From IMG/VR virus record IMGVR_UViG_3300009537_002866, positions 1-26,856 of that record: a stretch of DNA of 26,856 nt, one strand, 5' to 3'. Positions 6,689-14,577 of this stretch are shown here, piece after piece. The position numbers and the translations under genes are program-made. The first letter of the stretch is position 1. Every line of letters starts with the position of its first letter. The notes under the pieces were generated by a model, which saw nothing but the letters and a program-made list of their open reading frames with translations, did no database searches and was not told the DNA's origin. This DNA comes from a virus.

Positions 6689-9408
6689 CCGAATCCCCTC
6701 ACATTGCTGGCAACGCTGCCAGCCGCTGCCGCTTGCGCATCCGACTGGACATTGAATACATTAGTTACTTGCGCTCGGCGACTGTTGTCGGTATTGCCCG
6801 GCCCACCAGCAGACAGCAAGCGCTCTACGGCTGAAAACAAACTCGATGCTGTGCGCGCATTCAACACACCAATTGATCTATCCGTACTGACAAATTCGCC
6901 CGTGTGAGTTGGGGTGATGCCAGGGCCTCGGGTGCCGCCAAAAGCCGCGCCCTCGTTGGTATTTGATGCTTGGAGTCCAGCATCTACAGCCGCTTTGTCA
7001 GTAGTTTCCCCCAACGAATTGAGGGCGTTGGCAATACTCCTTACTTCAGACTCGACCGCTAACAGTATTGGCGAGGCACGCTTGCGCCAATTGGCCAATC
7101 GCTCGATCATGCCGTCAAGCGCGAGCCCGCCATCTTCATTCATCAATTGCATAGCTAACGTGACATTATCCGCTCTCTGTTGGGCAGTGGTGGCCACGCC
7201 CGTCATTTCACCCTCAATACGACCGACAGCCGCTATCAGATTGCCGTCATCAAGCTCTGAGGCAATCCGATTTGCCAACTGAAAATCACCCGATGCCATC
7301 GCCACATCAAAAGCGGCGAGTGCATCTTCAAGAGGGATGTCAAGAAACGATCCGCCACCGCCCGTATTCGTTGCACCCCCGCCACCAAACTGGGCAAACA
7401 TCGCATCGGCAAAACGAGCTGAGGCTTCAGCCAGACGCGCATCGTTCGCTGCACCTGTCAGTACCTCATCAACTGCCGCAACATATTCATCTGATGTGCC
7501 AACAATAGCGGCCGGGTCAAATCCGGTTTGCAACCCTCTAAAAAACGCATCAGGGTCAAATAGAAACGCATCAGTTGCCCCCGCTTTTTTGCCTTCCACT
7601 GATGACGATAAAATATCACGGAACGCATTTGCCGCTTCTGCACCTGCTGTCGTTAACTGTTCTTGTGTGGCTTGGCCTAGCGACTCGGCAATTTGCGCAT
7701 CATCAAGACCGCGAAATACAGCCGTTGCGATTGAATTGCCAATTTCCTCTGGGGTTTGCGCCAGTTGTAAATCAAACGTCAACTGAGTCGCCGCCAATTC
7801 CTCAACCGTTGATCGGAGTCCACTTGCCGCGTCAGCCTTGCCTAAAAATTCTAAAATGCTGGCAAATGTGGCCGTCAGATCAATGGCTAAATTGGTAAGT
7901 ATAGACTCCAACCGGCTGAAAGCCTGCGGGTCAATATCTAATGCGATGCCCGCCGCACCAAAGATCGACTCGCCGCCCTGTAACTCACTGGTGAATGTCG
8001 CCAGTCGGGTTTTGACATCATTGAGAATAGCGTCCACATCCACATTGTCAGTGATTATGGTCGCAAAAGCATCGTCCACAGTGCGTGCCAGACCAGTAGC
8101 CAGGGTAGCCAGGTTGTTGTTGATCTTGGTGCTGGATTCCTCAGCTCGGCCCTCAATGGATGCAAACGTGATATCGCCTTGAGTCGACAGATTCTCAAAA
8201 GCGGTCGCGCCTAAATCCTCAAATTTCGTGCCAATCAGAGCCACGCCAATTTCATTGGCCGCATCTGGGTTTTCTGTAATCACCTGGTTAAGCGCGTTGA
8301 AAAAGCCGTCAAAAAAGGTGTCACCTGAAATCTCCCCCGCTTTGAATTGGTCAAACAAGTTTGTCAGATCAACATCAGATAACTCATCCAATCGACCAAA
8401 TGCCTTTGCTATATTTTCATCAGTACCGATTGTGTCTAATATAGTCCCTAACTCATGTACGGCATCAACAATGAAGTCGGATGATTTCACGCCATTGTCA
8501 AGCGCGTCATTGATGAGGTTGATCGTGCCCGGCCCGGTAATCTTTAGGTCGGCAAGTTTTGTACCATACTCATCAAAAGTTTCAAGCAGATCCTCAGCCC
8601 TGTCAGCGCCGCCCTGAAAACCCGCTGTGAGCAAGTCAGCCGCCGCTGTGTATGTTGGCACAAGCCCGGTCTTAACCAGGGTGTCCATTGCCCGGATGGT
8701 CTCTTTGGCCTGCCCGCCGGTGACATCAGTCACAAAAAAAGCAGCTTTGACAACCTCTTGTATGTCTTCATTAGCAATGCCCAGATTGGCGGCCTCAGCC
8801 ACCACGTCATTAATAGCAGTAATGCTATCACCCCAAGCATTGGTATACAAATCCCTGATGAGGTGTTCGGCCTGGGGAATGAGCCTCCCAGTTCTACCCT
8901 CCAGATTGCCTAGTGCGGTATCGTATTCAAGTAAGCTGGACACGCCGGGTATGTTACTCACTACCCCGGCTAACCCTCCAATAGCAGCGGGCGCTTTCAA
9001 TAAGACATGAATCGTCGCCAGCCCGCGCAAAGTCTCTAATTGTCTCTGAACATCAGAGAGTTCGCTATCATTCACTTTGACGGTACTGTTAGTATTGGTA
9101 TTCAATTCATCATGCAAACCTGCGGCGGTGCGTAATTCGCCGTCCTCTGCATTGGCAGTAAATGAGGTGTTGGTGTTTAAGTCATTATGCAAGCCTTGCG
9201 CTGCTCGCAACTCGCTGTCATCAAAATTGGCCTTGACATCAATATTGGCATTAAGCGTATTGATTTCACGCTCGGCAGTATTGGCCGCATTGCCCAAATC
9301 AGACACGGCTTTTTCAGCCGAATCCGCATCGCGTTTCATTTTGGCGATGTTGGAGTTCCAGCCGCTTAAGCCAAGCCCGGCTTCAAAATTGAAATCGTTA
9401 TCAGTCAT
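6685..9408 (-). CDS. Tail tape measure protein
   Basis: At 907 residues this is the largest tail gene, and it lies after the putative chaperones and before the Dit-like gene, the standard siphovirus place. The N-terminus is helical and rich in Ala, Asn and Asp. From about residue 135 a PhageMin-type core follows, with a hydrophobic stretch L-L-K-A-P-A-A-I-G-G-L-A-G-V-V and then ALGNLEGRTGRL, a DVVAEAANLGIANEDI region and a TAGFQGGADRAEDLLETFDEYG segment split over adjoining helices. If length scales as in other phages (about 0.15 nm per residue), the tail would be roughly 130-140 nm. Its ATG overlaps the upstream stop by 8 bases with only a weak Shine-Dalgarno, suggesting translational coupling. 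There is no obvious peptidase or lysozyme insertion. Confidence 0.88.
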   Translation of the reverse strand: MTDNDFNFEAGLGLSGWNSNIAKMKRDADSAEKAVSDLGNAANTAEREINTLNANIDVKANFDDSELRAAQGLHNDLNTNTSFTANAEDGELRTAAGLHDELNTNTNSTVKVNDSELSDVQRQLETLRGLATIHVLLKAPAAIGGLAGVVSNIPGVSSLLEYDTALGNLEGRTGRLIPQAEHLIRDLYTNAWGDSITAINDVVAEAANLGIANEDIQEVVKAAFFVTDVTGGQAKETIRAMDTLVKTGLVPTYTAAADLLTAGFQGGADRAEDLLETFDEYGTKLADLKITGPGTINLINDALDNGVKSSDFIVDAVHELGTILDTIGTDENIAKAFGRLDELSDVDLTNLFDQFKAGEISGDTFFDGFFNALNQVITENPDAANEIGVALIGTKFEDLGATAFENLSTQGDITFASIEGRAEESSTKINNNLATLATGLARTVDDAFATIITDNVDVDAILNDVKTRLATFTSELQGGESIFGAAGIALDIDPQAFSRLESILTNLAIDLTATFASILEFLGKADAASGLRSTVEELAATQLTFDLQLAQTPEEIGNSIATAVFRGLDDAQIAESLGQATQEQLTTAGAEAANAFRDILSSSVEGKKAGATDAFLFDPDAFFRGLQTGFDPAAIVGTSDEYVAAVDEVLTGAANDARLAEASARFADAMFAQFGGGGATNTGGGGSFLDIPLEDALAAFDVAMASGDFQLANRIASELDDGNLIAAVGRIEGEMTGVATTAQQRADNVTLAMQLMNEDGGLALDGMIERLANWRKRASPILLAVESEVRSIANALNSLGETTDKAAVDAGLQASNTNEGAAFGGTRGPGITPTHTGEFVSTDRSIGVLNARTASSLFSAVERLLSAGGPGNTDNSRRAQVTNVFNVQSDAQAAAAGSVASNVRGFG
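9073..9222 (-). repeat. 25-residue tandem repeat in tape measure N-terminus
   Basis: Two full 75-base units encode residues 63-87 and 88-112 of the tape measure. They share the pattern D-x-E-L-R-x-A-x-G-L-H-x-x-L-N-T-N-T. A third, decayed unit begins with NDSEL at residue 113, and NANIDVKAN before the first unit looks like the end of an earlier copy. Confidence 0.75.
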
Positions 9409-10048
9409 GATAGCTCACTCGCAATCCGTCGCATGGTCTGCTATCCCGATTATACAACAAACAGTTAACCCCGACACGCCCGGCAACGTACCAGTGTTCC
9501 CCACTCACATTAACCCGGCAATCATCCGGGGCGATTGTCCGCTGCCAATCCATCGGCAACACGGCATAATGCGTCGGCACAAAGTCGCCCGCTTGTTCAT
9601 TATAAAAGTCGGCCTTATCCACTGGCGTTTCCCAGACATAGCCGCCGCCATCACATGACCACATCACCCATTCAGACGGCCCACTCAAAATGACCAGCAA
9701 TAGCTCAGGCTCATGGGCGGGCAAGGCGCGACGCGGCCCGCAATATGACTCGTTTTCAAAATGCCAGCCATTGATAATGACATCCCGGTGAGCGGTCGTC
9801 AAAATCGCCTTATAAGGCGCAAGGCGCGATTGTAATGTAAAGTGGCCACTATCACCGCCTGATTGCCAGAAAAACGCTGTATGACCGTTTCCTTGCGAGT
9901 TGTCGATAATGAACGCATACCAGCCACGCCAGCAGCCATCTGGATAAGCGACCCAGCCTTCCGATTGAGCGGCGGTTTTGACGACCGCCAGCAGCACCAT
10001 GATTAAAAAAATCACGGCGGTTTTGCCCGTGATCGAAAGTCGGCTCAT
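9401..10048 (-). CDS. Secreted six-cysteine protein inserted in the tail gene cluster
   Basis: The 215-residue protein has a clear N-terminal signal sequence: basic start, a hydrophobic core VIFLIMVLLAVV, then a TAAQS cleavage region. The mature part has six cysteines, many Trp and Tyr, and a GWHFENESYCGP stretch, as expected for a disulfide-stabilised extracytoplasmic domain. No family is recognised. It is locked into the operon by an ATGA overlap upstream (10045-10048) and an 8-base overlap with the tape measure start. A secreted protein between tail chaperones and the tape measure is atypical, since the neighbours are cytoplasmic assembly factors. It may be a moron-like factor changing the host envelope (for example superinfection exclusion) or an envelope-targeted virion part. 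Function unknown. Confidence 0.75.
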   Translation of the reverse strand: MSRLSITGKTAVIFLIMVLLAVVKTAAQSEGWVAYPDGCWRGWYAFIIDNSQGNGHTAFFWQSGGDSGHFTLQSRLAPYKAILTTAHRDVIINGWHFENESYCGPRRALPAHEPELLLVILSGPSEWVMWSCDGGGYVWETPVDKADFYNEQAGDFVPTHYAVLPMDWQRTIAPDDCRVNVSGEHWYVAGRVGVNCLLYNRDSRPCDGLRVSYHD

Positions 10049-10332
10049 AATTTTTCTTTCCCCTTCGTCTTGGGCATGGTATCGTGCCGATACAAAAGCT
10101 GAATTATCCCTTTGGCACGATGATGACCTACCATGAGCGCCCGCGTCTGGCGATCAGCCATTGCATAGGCTTGCCAGCCAAAAGCCTCAGCCGTTGCGAA
10201 CTCATCATAGAGCGTATTGTATTCGACCTGTGGCTCCCCTGGTTGCCGGTGCATGGCCGGATGTGATTTGTGCTCAATGATGTCAATCAGTGGCGTGTTA
10301 TTGTATGTCACATCGAAAGGCGCGCACGCCAG
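10045..10332 (-). CDS. Small protein after tail chaperone, start codon unclear
   Basis: This frame encodes 88 residues from GTG 10311, or 95 from CTG 10332. The GTG has no usable Shine-Dalgarno, while a strong GGAGG (10342-10346) sits 9 bases before the CTG, so I extend to the CTG provisionally. The frame overlaps the end of the preceding gene and is +1 to it, so a +1 ribosomal frameshift is another way to express it. The product is polar with a central D-E-F-A-T-A-E-A-F-G-W-Q-A-Y helix and a basic tail. The position, just after a putative tail chaperone and before the tape measure region, matches the second chaperone (the T part of G/GT pairs) in many siphoviruses. No direct sequence match is recognised. 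Confidence 0.6.
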   Translation of the reverse strand: MACAPFDVTYNNTPLIDIIEHKSHPAMHRQPGEPQVEYNTLYDEFATAEAFGWQAYAMADRQTRALMVGHHRAKGIIQLLYRHDTMPKTKGKEKL

Positions 10333-10903
10333 CGCTTATTTCCTCCGTTTCGAGTGTTTGACTTGCCGCCTTGTAAAAACGTCTGACATCATCATTGGTC
10401 GTGAAAATGCAAAACTTGACGGTTGCTGTCCAGTCATCAGTGGGCATGTCTGGTACATATTTCGCCAGCGCTGTCAAACGGGGCTGGTAACGCTCAATCA
10501 ATATCTCGCGCCCGCCCTCAGCATCCACCGCCGCGCCAAAATCGATCAACGCCTCACGAACATAGGACAAACGCTGAATCGCCATTGTCAAACGCGCCTG
10601 CGTATATTCAGGGTTTTGGTCAAGCGGCTCATAGGCTTCAACGCCGTCGGGGATGTTTTTGAGTGCAACACGATACTCATCTTCATCGGGGGCAGGATAC
10701 AATGCCTCCGCATGTCTGACAATCGCTTGTCGGGCATAGATACTGACAGGCGTAACATACAGCACCACGCCGCAATCCATCGGCACACGATACAATAATT
10801 GCTGGGGCACGTCGGCCTCACGCGCCCCATTATCGCCCTTCATCCCATTGTTCAATGAGACAGGCGGGTCAATCTTTTCCGCTTGACCCGGATAATCAGT
10901 CAT
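10298..10903 (-). CDS. Putative tail assembly chaperone
   Basis: The 201-residue protein lies directly downstream of the probable major tail protein, the usual location of the tail assembly chaperone. Its ATG overlaps the previous stop by one base (TGATG at 10901-10905), and AAGGT lies about 9 bases upstream. After an acidic, disordered N-terminus the protein is mostly helical from residue 55 on (for example EYTQARLTMAIQRLSYVREA). It ends with a TDDWTATVKFCIF segment and a helix, DVRRFYKAASQTLETEE. No family motif is decisive, so the assignment is positional. Its last codons overlap the next gene in a different frame (see 10045-10332). Confidence 0.5.
   Translation of the reverse strand: MTDYPGQAEKIDPPVSLNNGMKGDNGAREADVPQQLLYRVPMDCGVVLYVTPVSIYARQAIVRHAEALYPAPDEDEYRVALKNIPDGVEAYEPLDQNPEYTQARLTMAIQRLSYVREALIDFGAAVDAEGGREILIERYQPRLTALAKYVPDMPTDDWTATVKFCIFTTNDDVRRFYKAASQTLETEEISAGVRAFRCDIQ
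10342..10346 (-). promoter_or_regulatory. Strong Shine-Dalgarno pointing to a CTG start
   Basis: The minus strand reads GGAGG here, followed 9 bases later by CTG (10332-10330) in the frame of the small downstream gene. No ATG, GTG or TTG in that frame lies within normal distance. The site is inside the 3' end of the preceding chaperone-like gene. Confidence 0.5.
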
Positions 10904-12375
10904 CAGAGCGCTACCTTGCCTAAGTAACCAAACGATGACAACGCCTCACCAGCAACATAGGCTGTGTTTTCATCGGGCGCAACAATGGCGTTGATAACAT
11001 TGGTTGCCGGACTGGTAAATGACCCGAAAATCTCAACGTCCTGCCCAAGATTACCGCCGCTCAGATCGCGCAATACCCTTGACTGGCTCGATCCGTCCGT
11101 CTGGACAACAAACAGCACCGCGCCCCTGAACCCAGCAAAGACAAGCGCCTCAATCGCGCCAGCGCCTGAGCTATCAAATGCCGGGGTTGACCAGGTGACA
11201 CCTTCATCAAGCGAGCGGTAGACATCGCCATCAGACGCACCCAGATAAATCTCAATGTCATTGCCGCGTTTGCGCTCAGGGATGGCAACCGCGTTGATGT
11301 TACTGGTTGAAATGCCAGTAACCGTCAATGCTGAGAATGTGCCATTTTTGAGTTTGTAGCATTCACCGCTCACCCCACCAAATATCAACAACGTCTCATC
11401 AAACGCCGCAACACTGATGACATTTTGCGCACCGCCAGTGGCCAGGGTCGTAAACGACAAGCCGCCATCAACTGACTTGTACACCGCGCCCGCATCACCC
11501 CCCGCATAGACAATCTTGGCACTGACAGCGATCACACAATGGACGCTTGTTCCAGATACCACACCACTTGATCGGGTTGGCGCTACTGCGCTGGCCTGAT
11601 CGCGCACATCGCTAACTGGCACATACCACAAACCGCCCGCCGATCCGTCTGTCGCCAGAATCAGGTTCGCGCCAGCTCGGGCCACGCCCATGATGTCATT
11701 GTTTATCAGACCCGTGCAATCAAGCTCTTTTGCGGTCAGCCAGCCATCATTGGTGTAACCGATTTTGGGTGTGGCTGGCGTGCCTTCGTCATCGGACACC
11801 GCGATGATTTCCTGATTGCCCCTGTCATTGGTTGATGGAGTAGGGATGCCAATACTGATAAGGTGATTGAATGCTTCAGCCGACAGTGCTGGCTGTACTC
11901 GCGTATGCTGAATCGGGTCAATTTCCAACATTGTTGGCGCGCGCTGCTCAACTGTCCGTCGTTGCGGATCACCCTCATTGGTCGTGTCATTGACCAGCCC
12001 GCGTGTAAAACCGATATTACCATTACGACTGTCAGGCAAGACGATCATTTTCAGGTAATTGGTTGGGACGGAATACTCGCCTTCATACCAGCGGACTCTG
12101 ATGGCTTTATTGCCATAGACGGTAGACAGAAATTGCGCCGTGCCGTAGGGCAGTTCAAGCGTGTAAGTGAACGGCGCGGGTGTGCCGCCCTCAATGGTGT
12201 CTACCACTTGCAGCACTCCACCAAGCCGATGATTGCGAGCAAACTGGTCAACGAATTCTATACCGCCGCCAGACGGCGCGCCCATGACCACGCCGGTCTT
12301 CTCACCTGAGAACGTCCCTAACACTTGCCAATCGCCAACGCCCTCTTGTATCTCTAGAATCTTTAACTCAGCCAT
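10903..12375 (-). CDS. Probable major tail protein fused to Asp-box beta-propeller
   Basis: The 490-residue protein starts at ATG 12375, with AGGAG 8 bases upstream; an in-frame start 30 bases earlier would overlap the previous gene and lacks such a site. Residues 1-170 are beta-rich and sit where tail tube proteins sit, between the gp10-like gene and the chaperone. From about residue 200 to the end the sequence has blade-like repeats with two clear Asp boxes, S-V-D-G-G-L-S-F (301-308) and S-L-D-E-G-V-T-W (388-395), plus a decayed one near T-N-D-G-W-L-T (208-214). This is the BNR/sialidase or YCF48-type propeller signature. The sialidase catalytic arginine triad is not apparent, so an adhesive or decorative role is likelier than hydrolysis. 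The tail-tube call is positional, and a surface domain of this size on a tube subunit would be unusual. Confidence 0.65.
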   Translation of the reverse strand: MAELKILEIQEGVGDWQVLGTFSGEKTGVVMGAPSGGGIEFVDQFARNHRLGGVLQVVDTIEGGTPAPFTYTLELPYGTAQFLSTVYGNKAIRVRWYEGEYSVPTNYLKMIVLPDSRNGNIGFTRGLVNDTTNEGDPQRRTVEQRAPTMLEIDPIQHTRVQPALSAEAFNHLISIGIPTPSTNDRGNQEIIAVSDDEGTPATPKIGYTNDGWLTAKELDCTGLINNDIMGVARAGANLILATDGSAGGLWYVPVSDVRDQASAVAPTRSSGVVSGTSVHCVIAVSAKIVYAGGDAGAVYKSVDGGLSFTTLATGGAQNVISVAAFDETLLIFGGVSGECYKLKNGTFSALTVTGISTSNINAVAIPERKRGNDIEIYLGASDGDVYRSLDEGVTWSTPAFDSSGAGAIEALVFAGFRGAVLFVVQTDGSSQSRVLRDLSGGNLGQDVEIFGSFTSPATNVINAIVAPDENTAYVAGEALSSFGYLGKVAL

Positions 12376-12385
12376 TTCTGGACTC

Positions 12386-12910
12386 CTATTTATTCCGGCG
12401 CACACCGCGCCTCATTGCATTTTCGATGCGTCGCCGAAAATCTGGCGTTACTTTTTTCGCTATTGTAGCGATGAAATCACGTGCTTTGCTGCCGGGATGC
12501 AACACAAAACTCTTGCTTACAAAGTCGCCAAATCGCTGACCCGTCCCCGCGTTAAACTTGCCGGGCGGTTGTGTTTTGGCATCATAGCCCGTTTTGAATA
12601 TCAACCGACCGCCGAATTTCCTGGGAAAAATGAAATGCTGCTTTGTGCCCTTATCCACATAGGTAAATATTTTGTTGGCTCTTGACCGTCCTGAGGTGAA
12701 CACGTTAACCGCAATCAGGTCAGGCTTGACAATGATAACCTTTTTGAATTTTGGCTTGTGCGACCATCGCCGAGTTCCTGTGGCTAATTCGCCAATCACA
12801 ATGTCGCCAATGAAATTCATTTCCGCACGCAATTCACGCCTGAGCCTGGTATCACGCTCAACGATCTGGCGACGGAAAGGCGATCGAGTTACCCGACTTG
12901 GCATGGTCAC
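12386..12910 (-). CDS. HK97 gp10-like head-tail joining / tail completion protein
   Basis: The 174-residue basic protein has the two hallmarks of the HK97 gp10 family: Y-V-D-K-G-T-K-Q-H-F-I-F-P (84-96), which resembles the family's G-T-K-P-H motif, and F-V-L-H-P-G-S-K-A-R-D-F (136-147), which resembles H-P-G-T-K-A-R-P-F. These proteins sit at the neck/tail terminator region in HK97-like phages. The start is either GTG 12910 in a GTGA overlap with the previous stop, or ATG 12904; neither has a strong Shine-Dalgarno. The N- and C-termini are very Arg-rich, perhaps for nucleic acid or portal-vertex contacts. Its place just before the putative tail tube gene is standard. Confidence 0.8.
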   Translation of the reverse strand: MTMPSRVTRSPFRRQIVERDTRLRRELRAEMNFIGDIVIGELATGTRRWSHKPKFKKVIIVKPDLIAVNVFTSGRSRANKIFTYVDKGTKQHFIFPRKFGGRLIFKTGYDAKTQPPGKFNAGTGQRFGDFVSKSFVLHPGSKARDFIATIAKKVTPDFRRRIENAMRRGVRRNK

Positions 12911-14055
12911 ACCGCCAAAATACTAGCGGGCGGGCGGTTGCCGGGCGATTTCTTTTCTTTGGCCTTAAAAGCCTTGATCACCGCCCATAGATTTTCAGCC
13001 GCCTGCGTGAACGGATAGGCCAACCGGTTGCTTTCATCCCTGATGGCCTGTTCCAAAACGGTATGATCCGATTCCCACATGGCGCGAGTTCTATCACACA
13101 ACCCTACCGGTGTTTGCGGGAATAGTGTGTTGGCATAGCGGATAATGGGCGATTCGAATATGTCTGCCATACGCTGATTGTCCAGCGGGTAGCCAGCCAG
13201 ATATGACACTTCCAGCCTGACACTATCCACCGGTTCAGGGTCGCCCGATTCAAGCACCCCTAACTTGAAATCGCCATTTTTCGCATCGACAATATAGGCC
13301 TGGACATTAGTGCGCGTGCCATCAATTTGCAACAATGACACCGCTGCGGTCTGGTCTGGCTGCAAACTGTCATCAGCCGTTATCTGATAAACATCAACCG
13401 CCGTGACAAAATCGCCCGGTGTTTCACTATCGCCCGCGTTTTTGGTGCGATATAAAGTTGCGCTAAAGTCAATATCCCAAATGGAGGGTTGGGCAAACAG
13501 TGACTTGTGACCAGTGATGTCATAAGTACCATCATCATTGTCTACAACGATCAACCCATCAATACGCCAGCGCTCATGGGCCTTGCCAGCCGCGCCGTCA
13601 CTCACCTGGAAAAATACCCCGATCTCATCCATCGGCACAAGCGCATCCACTGTGATGGTCGCCAGATCTTCGACCCCATCTGAGTCGCTGTCCGAATAAA
13701 CAATTGCCTGAGCAAGGCTGATGTCATTAGCTTGCCGGATGCCAAAGCACTTCACGTAACCATAAGACGTGGTGAATGTCTGCTCATCCCATGTTCGGTC
13801 AGGTGCAAGGGGCAGGGACTCGGTGACAAACACCGGCAAAGGATAATATTGCAGATATTTGGCCGATGATTCAATAGCTTGATTCAAGCCCGCCGCGATG
13901 TAATCGCGCTCGTATTGGATAAAAACCTTGTCCGTACAACCGGGTAATACCGTGACCCCATTGCCACGAATCTGATTGTAACGCCACGTGGACTCGTGCA
14001 TCACCCGCGCCCAAGCATCCAACATGCCAAAGTGGTTGACATCACTGCGAGCCAT
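12907..14055 (-). CDS. Virion structural protein near head-tail junction, unknown family
   Basis: The 382-residue protein starts at ATG 14055, with AAGGGG about 5 bases upstream. The N-terminal 110 residues are mixed (H-F-G-M-L-D-A-W-A-R and a Y-P-L-P-V-F-V region). The middle (about 115-300) is acidic and beta-rich and looks like an inserted beta-sandwich, including an Asp/Ser run D-S-D-S-D-G-V-E-D that could bind calcium. The C-terminus is helical and basic (K-A-F-K-A-K-E-K-K). It lies between small connector genes and the gp10-like gene, so it probably belongs to the neck or connector. I do not recognise the family, and an adaptor with an Ig-like decoration insert is one possibility. Confidence 0.7.
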   Translation of the reverse strand: MARSDVNHFGMLDAWARVMHESTWRYNQIRGNGVTVLPGCTDKVFIQYERDYIAAGLNQAIESSAKYLQYYPLPVFVTESLPLAPDRTWDEQTFTTSYGYVKCFGIRQANDISLAQAIVYSDSDSDGVEDLATITVDALVPMDEIGVFFQVSDGAAGKAHERWRIDGLIVVDNDDGTYDITGHKSLFAQPSIWDIDFSATLYRTKNAGDSETPGDFVTAVDVYQITADDSLQPDQTAAVSLLQIDGTRTNVQAYIVDAKNGDFKLGVLESGDPEPVDSVRLEVSYLAGYPLDNQRMADIFESPIIRYANTLFPQTPVGLCDRTRAMWESDHTVLEQAIRDESNRLAYPFTQAAENLWAVIKAFKAKEKKSPGNRPPASILAV

Positions 14056-14057
14056 CG

Positions 14058-14279
14058 TTACCCCTTTTCCGCCTTACGCGCTTTGGGGGGACTTTCCTCA
14101 TTACGCACCTCTGATCGTCCTTGCTGCCAATCGCTTGAAAACTGCTGCAAAAAGTAAGCAGCATCCTCATCCGTCATGAGAACCGGCTCGCCTGGCTGTA
14201 CATGATATTTGTTGCCATTTTCTTTATTGACAACCGTCAGCGCCCGTTTTTGTCTATGCTGGTAATACATCTTCGGCAT
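14058..14279 (-). CDS. Small head-tail region protein
   Basis: The 73-residue polar protein is preceded by a near-perfect GGAGGAG 7 bases before ATG 14279. It has a compact beta-type core (ALTVVNKENGNKYHVQPGEPV), a short acidic helix (DEDAAYFLQQF) and a charged tail. It overlaps the upstream gene by 26 bases and ends 2 bases before the next start. Proteins of this size and layout are common among head-completion genes, but no family can be named. Confidence 0.7.
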   Translation of the reverse strand: MPKMYYQHRQKRALTVVNKENGNKYHVQPGEPVLMTDEDAAYFLQQFSSDWQQGRSEVRNEESPPKARKAEKG

Positions 14280-14577
14280 GAGATGACTCCTCCATATGTT
14301 GGTATAGCGCCATCATGATCCTAGCGCGCCGAGTCAAGTGTTGCAACATCAACGAATACGAATTGAGTGTCAGGTTGTCAGCAAATAGCGCCCGGCCCTT
14401 TTGATCAATTTGCTGCTCAAGCCGCGCGCCCATTGCCACGCATTCCAGACGATCAGCCTTCATCGCCTCGGTTTCGTCAACCTCAACCTGATGTAAATAC
14501 GCAACCGCCTCAAGCAAGTGAATCCGGTAAAGAGCGAACACTTCAGGCAGCAACATGGGGCTCATCCGTTTATGCAT
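14254..14577 (-). CDS. Small helical head-completion/connector protein, putative
   Basis: The 107-residue protein starts at ATG 14577, with GAGG 9 bases upstream; an earlier in-frame start at 14616 lies deeper inside the previous gene and is less likely. It is predicted to be almost entirely helical and is rich in Met, Leu, Glu and Arg (for example EVFALYRIHLLEAVAYLHQ). It overlaps the previous gene by 8 bases. Position and size suggest a head-tail connector subunit. No motif confirms this. Confidence 0.6.
   Translation of the reverse strand: MHKRMSPMLLPEVFALYRIHLLEAVAYLHQVEVDETEAMKADRLECVAMGARLEQQIDQKGRALFADNLTLNSYSLMLQHLTRRARIMMALYQHMEESSHAEDVLPA

Noticed and set aside
9077-9658. Plus-strand open frame of 193 codons across the tape measure start
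   Set aside because: It crosses a well-supported pair of overlapping minus-strand genes, and its product is low in complexity and unlike any family.
10217-10798. Plus-strand open frame of 193 codons opposite the chaperone-like genes
   Set aside because: It is antisense to a compact operon with overlapping starts and has no Shine-Dalgarno or plausible domain.
10903-12375. Active sialidase/neuraminidase based on Asp boxes
   Set aside because: Asp boxes are structural. The arginine triad, Tyr/Glu pair and FRIP-type motif of sialidases are not evident, so only a propeller fold is claimed.
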